Shown piece after piece: positions 24,590 through 36,789 of a stretch of 64,000 nt of DNA (position 1 is the stretch's first letter; each line of letters starts with the position of its first letter). Under the pieces are notes generated by a model that ran no database searches, was not told the origin of the DNA, and saw only the letters and a list, made by a program, of their open reading frames with translations. The position numbers and the translations under genes were made by a program. The DNA is from Apostichopus japonicus. Its lineage: Eukaryota > Echinodermata > Holothuroidea > Aspidochirotida > Stichopodidae. Location: the NCBI RefSeq assembly GCF_037975245.1, contig NC_092573.1, positions 9,894,001 through 9,958,000 of the forward strand, read 5' to 3'.

Positions 24590-24611
24590 AGTATATTACG
24601 ATTTCAATTTG

Positions 24612-24645
<34 letters not shown>
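24590..24645. repeat. (TA)n microsatellite
   Basis: TA runs at about 24574-24590 and 24617-24645. The short open frames over it are artefacts. Confidence 0.9.
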
Positions 24646-24648
<3 letters not shown>

Positions 24649-25129
24649 TATATCATCTACCTATTGTAGCTTACACAAACTTAAGCAACTAAGAATGACA
24701 AATTTGTTTACTGTCTTGGTATATATTTGTATTTTATTGTTTGTTAATCGTCTGTTTCCGTAGTAGCATACAGTATGAAAGCATCTGCCAAATTTCGGGA
24801 TTTCATAATCTGGACATGAAAGACCAATTTCCTCAACTCCCCAAACCATCAAGTCACCATTCTGCAATGTTATCTCTGCTCGCAATGCTTGGACCAGCTT
24901 TGAAAAGATATCCATTCATCGGCTGTTTTGATAAATCAGCTGCATATTGTATGGTATAGTTAAATCCATTTATTCATGCATTGATCCAGTGCCATGCATT
25001 CTGCTCAAGTTGTGTGTTTAGGTCCTATTCCATACCTCAACATACAAGAAAACTAGGATGCCATCCTATGCTTTGGTTAGATTGTGCACTGAAAAACAGA
25101 GGTGAGTCACTGCCTATTGTCAGGCTCAG

Positions 25130-25142
25130 TGACCTTTGACCT
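25130..25142 (-). promoter_or_regulatory. DR1 nuclear-receptor-type site
   Basis: TGACCTTTGACCT is the complement of AGGTCAAAGGTCA, the ideal direct repeat with one-base spacing bound by HNF4/RXR-type receptors. No promoter or exon is recognised next to it, so function is speculative. Confidence 0.35.
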
Positions 25143-27950
25143 TTGTTTGCCCTAGTGTATCTTGACTTTTGTAATCATATCAACCCTAAGGGTTGTCAAA
25201 AGCAAGTCAGAGTTGTTGTTTTTTGTCAATAAAGACAATTTTATGAAGATTTTCATTCCAGGTGTTAGCATTTATCTGGTAGATCTTGGACATGCCATAA
25301 GCTGGGATTTAATAGGAAGAGTCACATCAATATGAAACTAGCAATTTCTTATTCATCTTGAAACATCAAACACCATTATTACAGGAAAAAACCTGGGGTC
25401 ATATTGGTTATCCTCCATTGTAAGGTTGTAGGTGAGATTCCTGTTCAAATTCTGTTACAAAGGTTGAGTTGATGATATCTGAGTAAGCAGCTATAGCTTT
25501 TGCCAGAGGGTAGCTCCCCTCGATCTCATCGAAGAATTAATTCATTAATTTAAATACTATATGCTAATAGGGAAACAAGTGTGAGGGCAGTATTTGCATA
25601 TATACATAGCTATTTTTTGGTAAACATGGTTGTTAGTTGGTTCACTGAACTGATTAAATGATATGACAGTGAGTGTATATGCTATTGTGTTGTGTTCCTG
25701 ATATCAGTTACAGCATGTGCTTCAACATCATGTCCACCATGAAATGGCATCAATTTAATATAGATATAAAACAAATTTTCAGCTTGCTATATGTATACCA
25801 TAATTTAATATAATTTCTTGATACAAAGTAGTATCCATTTGGATAGATATTTTGGAGCAAATATATGCCACGGTGCCAGGTACATAAATCACAGGATAAC
25901 ATTCCTGTATGTATTATGACCGACATACAGATAATGTAGAATAGCCTGCAATATTAGAGTTAATCTACAGTATAGCAGAGTCAGCTGATTTTCACCCCCC
26001 AGCCAGTTGTACTTTGTCACCACCACCACCACCATCATTCTATTTGGTTATCATGTTCCATTTGCTGTTTTTTTCCCCTCCAATATAATGCCTTTTGTCA
26101 TTTATTTCCCCTTTGCAAACGATACTGTAACTTGTAGTACAAACCCTTCTATGGTCCCCTTATCCCCCCCTTTGTAACATTCCTATAATCCCCTCATTTA
26201 CTTCACTCCTCACTTACCTGTCGCCCCATTACTTATGCACACCTACGTATCTACCTTAGCCTATTGAAGGGTATTTTCTGTTGTGTACACATACTATGAT
26301 TTACTCTTCGCTGCACTTACATGATGGGTATTACCACAATGTTTGCTTCCCTTCTGCTACCACTTAAGTAGTCTATGAGTTGTCCCTCTATTTGCTTTGG
26401 CAGTGATGGAAGATGCCCACCTTGGTTGGTGGAAGCCCTTGGTGTGAAATGTGCTCCAGAGTTGTCATAATAAGCTGCCTTGTTAACAATAAAGGATCCC
26501 TTCCACATTCGAGTGATTGACACAAATTGCCTGATTTTTATCCTGATTTAAGCAAGAGGGAAGTCATTTGTTTATGATGGGAGGTTAAAAGAATTCTTTA
26601 AATATCTTCTCAAGAAAGAGGGAGAGGAGGAGGTTGGAAGATATCAATCTTAGAGAGGTGAAAAGATCAAGTTTTGGTTTTGATTCTTTTCCATTAATCT
26701 CCTGCCAATATATGTCAAGCAATCATACTTTGTTCCTGTTATGAAGAAGAGCTCTTAACCTTCGTGCTTAGTAAGAGCAGAGCTACAGATTCCCCCCCCC
26801 CCCCAAAAAAAAAAGTTTGTAACTCCCAGTGGAGCCTGCTCCTTGTTAGTTGGTCTACATCTTGCTTTTTTTCTGCTAATACTGACAGAGGTCCTGGCCC
26901 AGTCCACATGTGGCAATCTCCTTGCATAACCTATTCTGTACAACAAAAGGTGTTGGCAACTAATTGCTTTGCAAAGAAATGTAACAAAGATATGTAGTAT
27001 GTTGATATACAGTCTTAGGCCTCAGCCTTGTTCGCATATTAGACAGGAAGGAGACCTAGGATCCTGGTAATCCCTGGAGAGGTTATAAAGCTGACCCCTG
27101 ATGGGACCACATTTGAGAAGGCACAGTTTCAAGTTTATTTTCCACTTTCCATATTTATACATTAACAGAGTCAATGAGTAACTCAAATTATGATGAAATA
27201 ACAATAAACAAAGTACAAAGTATGCTATAATGGAAGGGGAGGAACCAGAAGTAAGTAGAAACTTTTTGAGTCTGGACCCTTAACAAAAAAATAGAAAATT
27301 TCACATACATACAGAGAGAGTAAAGAGATAAGGAAAATCAGAGAAAAGATATAAACAGTGGATCAGTGATGAAAGAAAGAATATTATGCAATTGTAACAT
27401 AAAGGTCACAATGATCGTTCAATATGCACAATACCAGGGCATTCGCTATTAGATATTTGTTCCTGTTGAGTTCTCACCAACTCCAAGAAAAAAATAACGG
27501 AAGTGACTTCCCTGCAGATGACTCAATTGCCTATCTTGAAAATGCTGGAAATAAAAAGCAACAAAAAGATAAAAACATTCCTTAACAAGTAGGAAATATG
27601 ATACCCTTAGTATAATTATGTATTGCAAGGTATAAAATGTGATGTCAATTCAGAGAATTAGAAAGCCTTTCTTTGGCCTTTTATATGAAGAAAAGTTCTC
27701 AATCGATGTTTTCTCTTTTGCGGTCATAGCATTGTGAACATGGCGGGAAGACTTTAGTGCCGGAGGCCAGAGTCTATATCAAAAGATGAAGCCGCAATGT
27801 GTTGACAGTCTGTAATATACATGGGGCCTGGTAAAAGTGCATTTACTATGCATATATAGTGTTTTATACACAGTTTAACAGGCATGTGACAGTTCTAATT
27901 ATTTTTATGCAGCAACGACATTGCACTGAAGTGAGAACACTAACCTGTGC
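25143..27950. other. Non-coding stretch, no gene seen
   Basis: Holds a (CAC)n-like run near 26019-26034, a dispersed-repeat copy at about 26195-26258 and a C/A-rich tract near 26791-26813. No exon recognised. Confidence 0.5.
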
Positions 27951-27988
27951 TGTATATATATATATATATATATATATCTGATACATAT

Positions 27989-28152
27989 GAAGATCTATCA
28001 CTAAGTAGGTAAATTCAAAAAGTTTCCTTTTCCTGTTGATGAGATCAAAGGAGGCACGCATATATGTAGCTGATATCAACATTAAGATCTTTTTCAGTAG
28101 AAAATTCAAAGGTGTCCTTTCCATGTTGATGAGATTGAAGGAGGCACACACA
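27989..28152. repeat. 91-bp tandem duplication next to a (TA)n run
   Basis: Two diverged copies containing AAATTCAAA...GTTGATGAGAT...AAGGAGGCAC (28011 and 28102). A TA microsatellite precedes them at about 27953-27976. Confidence 0.75.
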
Positions 28153-28666
28153 TAATATCGTTGAAATGACCAAGTGCAGAATTGTTATAATGTGAACACT
28201 ATACAGTGCTATGTGAAATATAGATCTCTCACTCTCGAACATTTAGTGACTCAGCTTCATGCATATTCATAAGGGCCAATGGGATACCAGCCAGTTGGAT
28301 CAATTTCCTAATGCTAATACCTCTCTAAACTGTACTCCAATATCATGCTTCAAAGCACTGGTATTGACAGTACAAACAGTTCCTTACCTTGATCTGATAG
28401 AAACATGATACATTCATACTGCTCATAATGACAATACCAGTGTTCTGAAGCCGGACATGACACTACAGTATAGAAAAAATTGTTCCAAGTGGGTGTTCAG
28501 TGGCTTAGCTACATGCATATTCAGTAGGGCAAATGGAGTACAGGAAAACTTGGAACAAAAGTGGGAACACTGTACAGTGCTATGCAGGTGAATGGATCTC
28601 TTAATTACTATGGAATATTCAGATGTTTCACTTCATGCATATTCGTGACTTCAAAATAGTCACGCA

Positions 28667-29464
28667 CATAGGCGTAGGAGCCTGATTTGATTTGGGGGGC
28701 TGAAATGACTTGCCCGAAAAATATAACCAAAATTTTTCGTGCGCGTAGCGCGCATTTAACATCTTAAAGCAGCATTTTGCATTTGGTCGCCGTTTTCTAC
28801 TTTTTTGACATGTCCATCGAGGTTTTTTACATATATCAATCACAAAACAGCAAACTAAGATATTAGCCAAGAAAATATCTTGGAGAAAACAAAGTTGAAA
28901 GTTGCAAATTTTTCGACTTTTATGCCACCATTTGAAGTAAGATATAAATAGATAAGCTAGTTATGTATGTCGTTATGGCATAGTGGAGTCAGTGCGGTTG
29001 AGAAAAATCATAGAAAAGGACGCAAAATGCTGCTTTAATGTGCTATCATATAGACATTCATCGGTTATTACATCACATGCCGATAACCGATGGTACCTAT
29101 ATGACATGCACAATAAGATGTTAAATGCGCGCGAAGCGCGCGAAAAATTTTGGTTTTATTTTCCCTGTTATTACCCTTCCATATTGGTTATAATTATTGG
29201 GGAAGTTGTTACAATAATAACGATAATAATAATATCAGTTTAACCATTGAAAAACACATTGCAAATTATTCTTCTTTCCGTAGGTGCCCGAAAAATTCTT
29301 AGCATATTGCCCAAATTTTCACCCCCCAAAAAATGAAAAACACATTGCAAGTTATTCTTCTTTCAGTAGGTGCCCGAAAAATTCTCAGCATATTGCCCAA
29401 ATTTTCACAAAAAATATTGGTTGGGGGCTGCAGCCCCCCCAGCCCCCCGCCTCCTACGCCTATG
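28667..29464. mobile_element. Non-autonomous DNA transposon with 8-bp target duplication
   Basis: The ends are inverted: CATAGGCGTAGGAG at the left and CTCCTACGCCTATG at the right. The 8-bp GTCACGCA flanks both sides exactly (28659-28666 and 29465-29472). Inside is a second inverted pair: TTTTTCGTGCGCGTAGCGCG with an AAAGCAGCATTTTGC segment near 28732-28780, and its near-complement near 29020-29148. A ~76-bp direct repeat (GCCCGAAAAATTCT...) lies at about 29247-29322 and 29332-29408. No transposase frame is present. An 8-bp duplication fits hAT and a few other superfamilies, but the termini are not the usual hAT CAG, so the superfamily is left open. Confidence 0.85.
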
Positions 29465-29625
29465 GTCACGCATAGCATATTAACAGGATCAAGCAGGTCT
29501 AGAACTGTCCTGTGAACACTATATGCAACATGCTATGTGCAAATGCATATTCATGAGGTCGACTGCTGCACATAAGCAACATTGTCTGAGTCACACAATC
29601 ATGTCAATAGTGCTATGTGGATGCA

Positions 29626-30045
29626 GATCACTTACTACTGAACATTCTTAGGAATTCACTTTCATCCATGTGGTGTACATGAGGTCATTGATCACTTACA
29701 CAACATTGATCACTTACACAACATTTACACAACACTTTACACATTTATACACACACACTCTTACACATTACAACATTTACACAACACTTACATAACAATG
29801 ATCACTTACTACTGAACATTCTTAGGAATTCACTTTCATCCATGTGGTGTACATGAGGTCATTGATCACTTACACAACATTGATCACTTACACAACATTT
29901 ACACAACACTTTACACATTTATACACACACACTCTTACACATTACAACATTTACACAACACTTACATAACAATGATCATTTACTACTGAACATTCTTAGG
30001 AATTCACTTTCAGCCATTTAGTGTTCATAAGGTCAAATGATGCAA
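29626..30045. repeat. 174-bp tandem repeat, about 2.4 copies
   Basis: Copies begin GATCA(C/T)TTACTACTGAACA at 29626, 29800 and 29974 (exact period 174). The first two are almost identical and contain ACA/CACTTACACAACA-rich subrepeats. The third is partial and more diverged. Confidence 0.9.
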
Positions 30046-30178
30046 ACACATTAACATTAACTAGAGAGAATGAACATGTTCTGTCAGACTTTTACAAAAT
30101 ATCCTGTACATTACTATATAAATACTAACTTTCTGAAAAGGAAATATCAAGTGGCTGGAACCAGATAAATCTCTCGGA

Positions 30179-30261
30179 GTTTAGTGTTAGCAAAAAAAAA
30201 TGTGTGAAAATATTAATAATATTTTCATAAAAAAATATTATATTTTTTGCTAACACTAAAC
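30179..30261. repeat. Perfect-stem hairpin / mini inverted repeat
   Basis: GTTTAGTGTTAGCAAAAAA at the left and its complement TTTTTTGCTAACACTAAAC at the right enclose an AT-rich centre that can itself fold (AATATTAATAATATT). It could be a very short foldback element or a strong cruciform; no target duplication was defined. Confidence 0.75.
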
Positions 30262-31168
30262 ATGACTATTGGTCAAGCTGACTCAACAGTTCAAGTCCCC
30301 TGCCCTTGCAGAGTTCAGCTTAGAGCCATAATTGATTGTATTTAATTGAGTACATGCAGAAATTGCCGAGACCTGAACTATATATGTAATTCTTTGAAAG
30401 TTCCCTGAATGTCAAAACTACAAGACATGTATACTTTGGTGTTAATCCCCAGTACTATATATAGCGTTCAAAATATTGACATATATTGTTCTTATCCATA
30501 CATGTACTACTTTCCATAAAAGTTATTCCAGGGAATGACCTTTCACAAGGACTATTAATATATTCTTCATGGCATCTATGCATCCCAAGGACTTTGGTTA
30601 ATTTGGACAGCTAGTTTGGAATTCTATGAAATTTAATTAGTGCATTAGTCATCAAAGTCATGCTGTTTACATTTCAAACCGCTATTCTATGGTGTGACGA
30701 CGAAGTCGTGGTAGAAGTAGTTGTACTCCAAATTGGACTCTGTGATGGTTTGTATATATATAAACATATGTATGGCTTGGGATCGGGAAATAAGGTGTGT
30801 TATCAATTATTTAATTGCTTGTGAAAGATGAAACTTTGTTCCGTACCGATGAAATAAGTCAAATGACACAATTGTGCATCAAGTGACGTCACTTCTTCAT
30901 TGATTTTAAGTGCAAGTCCTCCAAGTATGAGACAGTCGTTCGTATGTTACTTCACATCTTGCAGTTTTTTTCTTGTGTGTTGTAGCACTTCTGTTTATGG
31001 CCCTGCAACTCATGTATGTACCTTGTGTGGGCGGTCAAATCGTGCTGCATGTCACACATTTATGTGTGTAAGTGTGTGGATGGTGAAGGTTAAGTTTTAT
31101 ACTAGAGAGGGCGCTATGATATGTCCAAATCATCTATGACGTATTGTCATGTAAAAGATGTTTAAACA

Positions 31169-31535
31169 CAGGGTGGGCCACCTTTTTGAATGAATGGGCC
31201 AGATATAAGTAGTGAAAAATTTACTGGGCCGCACCTAACCAACGACCTGCTGTTGATTTCAAACCTTTGATTCCGAGGACTTTCAAGCAATAGGTGTGTG
31301 TGTTCTTAATCTGTATTCACAAAAACATGTCAATACAGTACAGTTGATAATTGAAGGGGATAATAGGCCTACCTGACAGCATCATTAGTGCCGATAAATT
31401 CTAAGCAGCTAGCGTGTTTTTGTGATGATGTAAAATAGATTGTTTTTTCTTCTTTTTTATTGAGACATCTCACAGGTCGCCGACAAATTACTGGCGGGCC
31501 GCATGCGACCCACGGGCCGTAGGTTGCCCACCCCA
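31169..31535. mobile_element. hAT-like non-autonomous element, worn ends
   Basis: The left end is CAGGGTGGGCCACC. The complement of the right end reads CTGGGGTGGGCAACC followed by TACGGCCCGTGGG. The GC-rich CGGCCCG...GGGCC subterminal words resemble those of the element at 38921-39325. Flanks are similar (GTTTAAAC and GTTTTAAC) but not identical, so the target duplication is only probable. Confidence 0.6.
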
Positions 31536-31926
31536 GTTTTAACAGAAGTACAAAATTAATTTTGATGATGTTGCATAACATTCTTTTGGTTAAACTATTC
31601 CACACAGTAACTTGAAAAGGGCATCTCAATATCTAGTCTCGAACTTAAGATATGATTGATTAAATGGAACCTGTTTTAGCTGGGTAAACCCTAGATTCTA
31701 ATCCTTGCAATGGATCATAGTAGCAGGTAATATGTGATGTCACTGGACAAATGTTCTTTAAATGCTTTACTTACCCATGATTAACCTCATGATGATTTAT
31801 TCCTGAAATGTGTGGATACATTTGGAATGTCTGTTTAGCTGTCAATGTTCTCTGTATGTAGAATGCCATCAAAATGCAACCTTCTGTATAATGATTATTT
31901 TCCCTCTGTGCATATTAAAGTGTGAT

Positions 31927-32145
31927 AAATGTTATAAAGATAAAACAAACACATTTCAGATGAATTTGCTGTGATGATGTCATTCACTCTGTTGTTGCCA
32001 GATGCAAAATTAGAAAAATTCATATCTTTTTTTTATAACAAATGTTATAAAGAAAAACAAACACATTTTCAGCTGAAATGCTGTGATGACATTATTCACT
32101 CTGGTGTTGCCAGATGCAAAATTAGAAATATTCATATCTTTGCTA
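31927..32145. repeat. 113-bp tandem duplication
   Basis: Two copies starting AAATGTTATAAAGA (31927 and 32040), both containing GTTGCCAGATGCAAAATTAG. Confidence 0.85.
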
Positions 32146-32540
32146 TCAATGCTATGAGGATGTGGTTGAGACCTTAGAATGATGCAGAAAATTGCCAGCA
32201 TCTTTTACAAAGCAATCAACTTCAGCCATCAGAAATATCCTTATAATCTAACCATGCGAGGTCAGCCAAAAGCATATAGGAACTATCGTATGTAATTTAT
32301 GTATGTACAGTTAGATATCAGTCAATATAAATGTTAAAAAGAAAGGATTGTGAAATAGGTATATCTGAGTCGTTTATTAAAAGTATAATATATAGGGCAA
32401 AAAAAATATTTCTTTGAGATGGTTTTGAATGAAGTGGTTGAAATTTAAATAATTTTTCTATCAAATATGCTATAGATAAGTGCATCATAAATATTGTTTA
32501 ACAGATTGTGGTGGACTTGGCTGCATCCATTGAAATTGTA

Positions 32541-32610
32541 AGATTTACTTCACTCCTCCTATCTTACCAGTCTCCCACTCAACATGTGCACTTTACCTGA
32601 TCTACCTATT
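32541..32610 (+). repeat. Dispersed short repeat copy
   Basis: AGATTTACTTCACTCCTCCT, then ATCTTACCAGTCTCCCACTC and AACATGTGCACTTTACC. A diverged member of the family best seen at 22218-22280. Confidence 0.6.
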
Positions 32611-32614
32611 AATA

Positions 32615-33680
32615 CTACTATTTAGAGTATTTGTTTCTGAGTACACGGTTCAATATCCAACCACAGATCTAGGCCCAGCTGTGTTTCTTCTTATTTCTAA
32701 CTTTTTCAAAGGATATAAATTATTATTAAGGTACTACAGTAGGCTATAGTTTCAATTTTTTACTACCTTGTTGATTCCCCTCAGAACCCTTCTCATGCCG
32801 GCCAGTAAAACGAGATTATTTGTAATCCATATCCTCAACATTTGCTCGTTTATACTTTGCCAGAATATCCGGAAAGACCATTTGGGAAAATGATGGAAAA
32901 AATTATTTTAGTAAAGAGCAAAATTCACGAATGACTCAGGTACAGTTACCCAGCTGTCATCGTGCGTCATGTGAGTTCCCCCGGACAGAGCGTGCAGTTT
33001 CGATGTTTACCCCGTCGTATTTGCTGCCCCGTGCAAGCTATACGATATATATGTATATTAATATTTATAATGCAAGGAGCAAGTAGTAATAACTGAGGCT
33101 TTGCATTGTCCTATGAAACTTCCTCTCTCAATTTCGTGGAGGAAATGAATATTCCTGGTTGATTTCCAGCTCTAGACGTTTGGTCTGTTAGAGTGGCAGC
33201 CGCATGCTGCCGATGTACATATATATGTTTGTAGGGATGGAGTTAGTCCTGTAAATGTCTAGCATCAGTGAGTAATTAGCTATATGGGCCAATCTATCAG
33301 CTGTTAGGTGGATATTAGAGCAGAGGGAATTACAAAAAGGAGGGAATTCATGTTATGATGTAATTACAGTGATGAGATTAGAAAACTGGGACACACAGAT
33401 GGTAACAATGACCTCATCTGTCAATACGGATCAAGTCTCTTGTTGAAATGGATCCAATGTGTGGGGGTACCGATTATACAGTACATGGTTACTCAGTATA
33501 TATATTAAGGTTATGACTATATATCTATGGATGTTCACTAAATTCTTTTGTCATTTTGGTGATTCTACAAGTTGCTGTACTATGTATTTCAGCGGAATTT
33601 GCTACAAATACAGTGTATGGATACATGTGTTACATTTTGTACACACAAATAAATTGAAACGACCTCAAAGAAAGTGGAAT
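32615..33680. other. Non-coding stretch, no gene seen
   Basis: No exon, RNA or element with defined ends was recognised. Confidence 0.5.
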
Positions 33681-33689
33681 TAAAAGTCT

Positions 33690-34335
33690 GAAAGGTCAGG
33701 TCAGGTCAACTGATGGTTTCTTACCTTTGTGCACATGGTTTTATAAATAGCTAAGATTGAAAGTACTTGTGATAGAAATGGAATTGCAACTGTGTAGACA
33801 GTTCGAAAGGTCAGGTCAAGTAAGGTCAGGCCAGACAAGACCAATTCACATTTGTAGACGGTGTCTGTTATGTTTGGGAAGATATCGTGGAGGAGCCTCA
33901 TGTATATTAAAGAACACTGGAATTGAAGGTCTGGATAATCTTAAAGGTCATGTCAGGTCACATGATGCAAATTTACAAGTATGTGTCTCACTTTTACATA
34001 GTGTTTTTCATGCGTAATAATTTACTGTACATTGAAACGACTAATTATGAACAAAATATGAAAGTGAAAAGTCGGAACAATTTGAAAGGTCAATTCAGGT
34101 CACAGGATGCAAATGAAAGTATGTGTTCACACTTGTACACAGTCTTTTACATGCTTAGTAAGATACTAAGACTTATTATTATAGAGAAACGTGAAATAGT
34201 GAAAAGTTCATTTGTAAATGCATACAGTGATGTATATAATAAACTGGGAAGGTTCATTGAGTAAAGACTTTACAGAAATTAAAATTGAAAAGTCTCTGGA
34301 TTGTCCAACTGGTCTGAAAGGTCATGGAAACCTAG
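33690..34335. repeat. Degenerate repeat rich in AGGTCA words
   Basis: Blocks with AAAGGTCAGGTCAGGTCA (33691), AAAGGTCAGGTCAAGTAAGG (33806), AAAGGTCATGTCAGGTCA (33953), AAAGGTCAATTCAGGTCA (34086) and AAAGGTCATGG (about 34317) are separated by partly similar sequence (ACAGT/ACATAGTGT..TTTCATGC). Spacing is irregular (about 115-230 bp). This looks like an old tandem repeat. Confidence 0.6.
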
Positions 34336-35154
34336 ACTATACAATACTTCCTGATTAAAAAGCCTATAGAAACCTGCTTTGCATGCAAATGTTATCTTCA
34401 CAACACCACCATACACTTAGCTCCACCTGGCTAGGCCTATATCACCCTCAAGCTTGGCACACTTGACACCCTTTACACCTGTGAAATTTAACTGCAGCTT
34501 CCTGCCACCTGGACAAACTATACAGGCTGTCATATGAGATACCTTGTAGCTGATCACCTCAATGAATTCTGTGGCATTGTGAAAGCAATTGAAGCAGAAA
34601 TGCAGGGTTGAGGTTTTGATTCCATATATCCAGTGACTCTGCAATTACGTGTATTAAGTTGATGATGCAACTAATTGTACAAATGTTATTAATGTAAATG
34701 ATAGTTTATGTTATGTGTATTAACATTTGTGTAACTAGGGTTTATAATTATGTAACTGATAACAAATGTTATGAAGGTAAATTATGATATTGTAACATTG
34801 GTGTAATTAAATTTATTAAAACTATAAAAACAAACAGGGTTGAGGTTCTATTCCCTACTTCCATTGTAATGTGCAAGATCTAATTTACATAATAGAGCTA
34901 ATGATCAAAATTGTACATGATATTAATTGCTTATTGAGACTATGTACAGCTATGTACAGCTCCCTGTGTACTGTGGTAATGTGAGAATGTGATTGACCAT
35001 ACTAGCCATGACATGTGTAGTCTCTTTGATGGTCATGCAGGCTTGCATTAAAGGCTGGTCTGGTCTTAGTTATACTGAGCTGAGCTGCACAGTCATTGCA
35101 GTAATCATCTTGCAGTCATGACCTAATATAGATGTTCATTTTATTATTGTTGAT

Positions 35155-36785
35155 CAATATTTCCCTTCCTATCCCTACCCTCCCCCACCTACCCCTGCCC
35201 TTGCCCCTCCCTATTCCTGCCCTCTTCCCCTCCTATCCCTGCCCTCTTCCCCTCCTATCCCTGCCCTCTTCCCCTCCTATCCCTGCCCTCTCCCCCTCCT
35301 ATCCCTGCCCTCTTCCCCTCCTATCCCTGCCCTCTTCCCCTCCTATCCCTGCCCTCTCCCCCTCCTATCCCTGCCCTCTTCCCCTCCTATCCCTGCCCTC
35401 TCCCCCTCCTATCCCTGCCCTCTTCCCCTCCTATTCCTGCCCTCTCCCCTCCTATCCCTGCCCTCTCCCCCTCCTACCCCTGTCCTATCTGCCTCCTATC
35501 CCTGCCCTCTCCCCCTCCTATCCCTGCCCTCTCCCCCTCCTATCCCTGCCCTCTCCCCCTCTTATCCCTGCCCTCTCCCCCTCCTATCCCTGCCCTCTTC
35601 CCCTCTTATCCCTGCCCTCTCCCCCTCCTATCTCTGCCCTCTCCCCCTCCTATTCTTGCCCTCTCCCCTCTTATCCCTGCCCTCTCCCCCTCCTACCCCT
35701 GTCCTCTCTGCCTCCTATCCCTGCCCTCTTCCCCTCCTATCCCTGCCCTCTCCCCCTCCTATCCCTGCCCTCTCCCCCTCCTATTTCTGCCCTCTCCCCC
35801 TCCTATTCTTGCCCTCTCTGCCTCCTATCCCTGCCCTCTTCCCCTCCTATCCCTGCCCTCTCCCCCTCCTATCTCTGCCCTCTCCCCCTCCTATTCTTGC
35901 CCTCTCCCCTCTTATCCCTGCCCTCTCCCCCTCCTACCCCTGTCCTCTCTGCCTCCTATCCCTGCCCTCTTCCCCTCCTATCCCTGCCCTCTCCCCCTCC
36001 TATCTCTGCCCTCTCCCCCTCCTATCCCTGCCCTCTCCCCCTCCTATTCTTGCCCTCTCCCCCTCCTATCCCTGCCCTCTCCCCCTCCTATCCCTGCCCT
36101 CTTCCCCTCCTATCCCTGCCCTCTCCCCCTCCTATCCCTGCCCTCTCCCCCTCCTACCCCTGTCCTCTCCCCCTCCTATCCCTGCCCTCTCCCCCTCCTA
36201 CCCCTGTCCTCTCCCCCTCCTATCCCTGTCCTCTCCCCCTCCTATCCCTGCCCTCTCCCCCTCCTACCCCTGTCCTCTCCCCCTCCTATCCCTGCCCTCT
36301 CCCCCTCCTATTCCTGCCCTCTCCCCTCCTATCCCTGCCCTCTCCCCCTCCTACCCCTGTCCTATCTGCCTCCTATCCCTGCCCTCTCCCCCTCCTATCC
36401 CTGCCCTCTCCCCCTCCTACCCCTGTCCTCTCCCCCTCCTATCCCTGTCCTCTCCCCCTCCTATCCCTGCCCTCTCCCCCTCCTACCCCTGTCCTCTCCC
36501 CCTCCTATCCCTGCCCTCTCCCCCTCCTATTCCTGCCATCTCCCCCTCCTATCCCTGCCCTCTCCCCCTCCTACCCCTGTCCTCTCTGCCTCCTATCCCT
36601 GCCCTCTCCCCCTCCTACCCCTGTCCTCTCCCCCTCCTATCCCTGTCCTCTCCCCCTCCTATCCCTGCCCTCTCCCCCTCCTACCCCTGTCCTCTCCCCC
36701 TCCTATCCCTGCCCTCTCCCCCTCCTATCCCTGCCATCTCCCCCTCCTATCCCTGCCCTCTCCCCCTCCTATCCCTGCACTCCCC
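35155..36785. repeat. 22-bp pyrimidine-rich minisatellite, about 74 copies
   Basis: The unit is TATCCCTGCCCTCTCCCCCTCC with variants (CTCTT, TACCCCTGTCC, TCTGCCTCC). The + strand is nearly all C and T, so the complement has repeated GGG/GGGGG runs 2-5 bases apart. Variant units recur in blocks, suggesting higher-order duplication. Because 22 is not a multiple of 3 and the unit has no stop in two frames, the array gives false open frames of 597 and 384 codons. Confidence 0.95.
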
Positions 36786-36789
36786 CTCC

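Larger units (their letters stand above)
28180..30060. repeat. Degenerate satellite array, interrupted by a transposon
   Basis: Diverged blocks share GAACACT..ACAGTGCTATG, then GATCTCT, a GAACATT/GAATATT segment and TTCATGCATATTC. They recur near 28195, 28565, 29510 and 29600, and lead into the more exact 174-bp repeats. The transposon at 28667-29464 sits inside one block. Confidence 0.6.
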
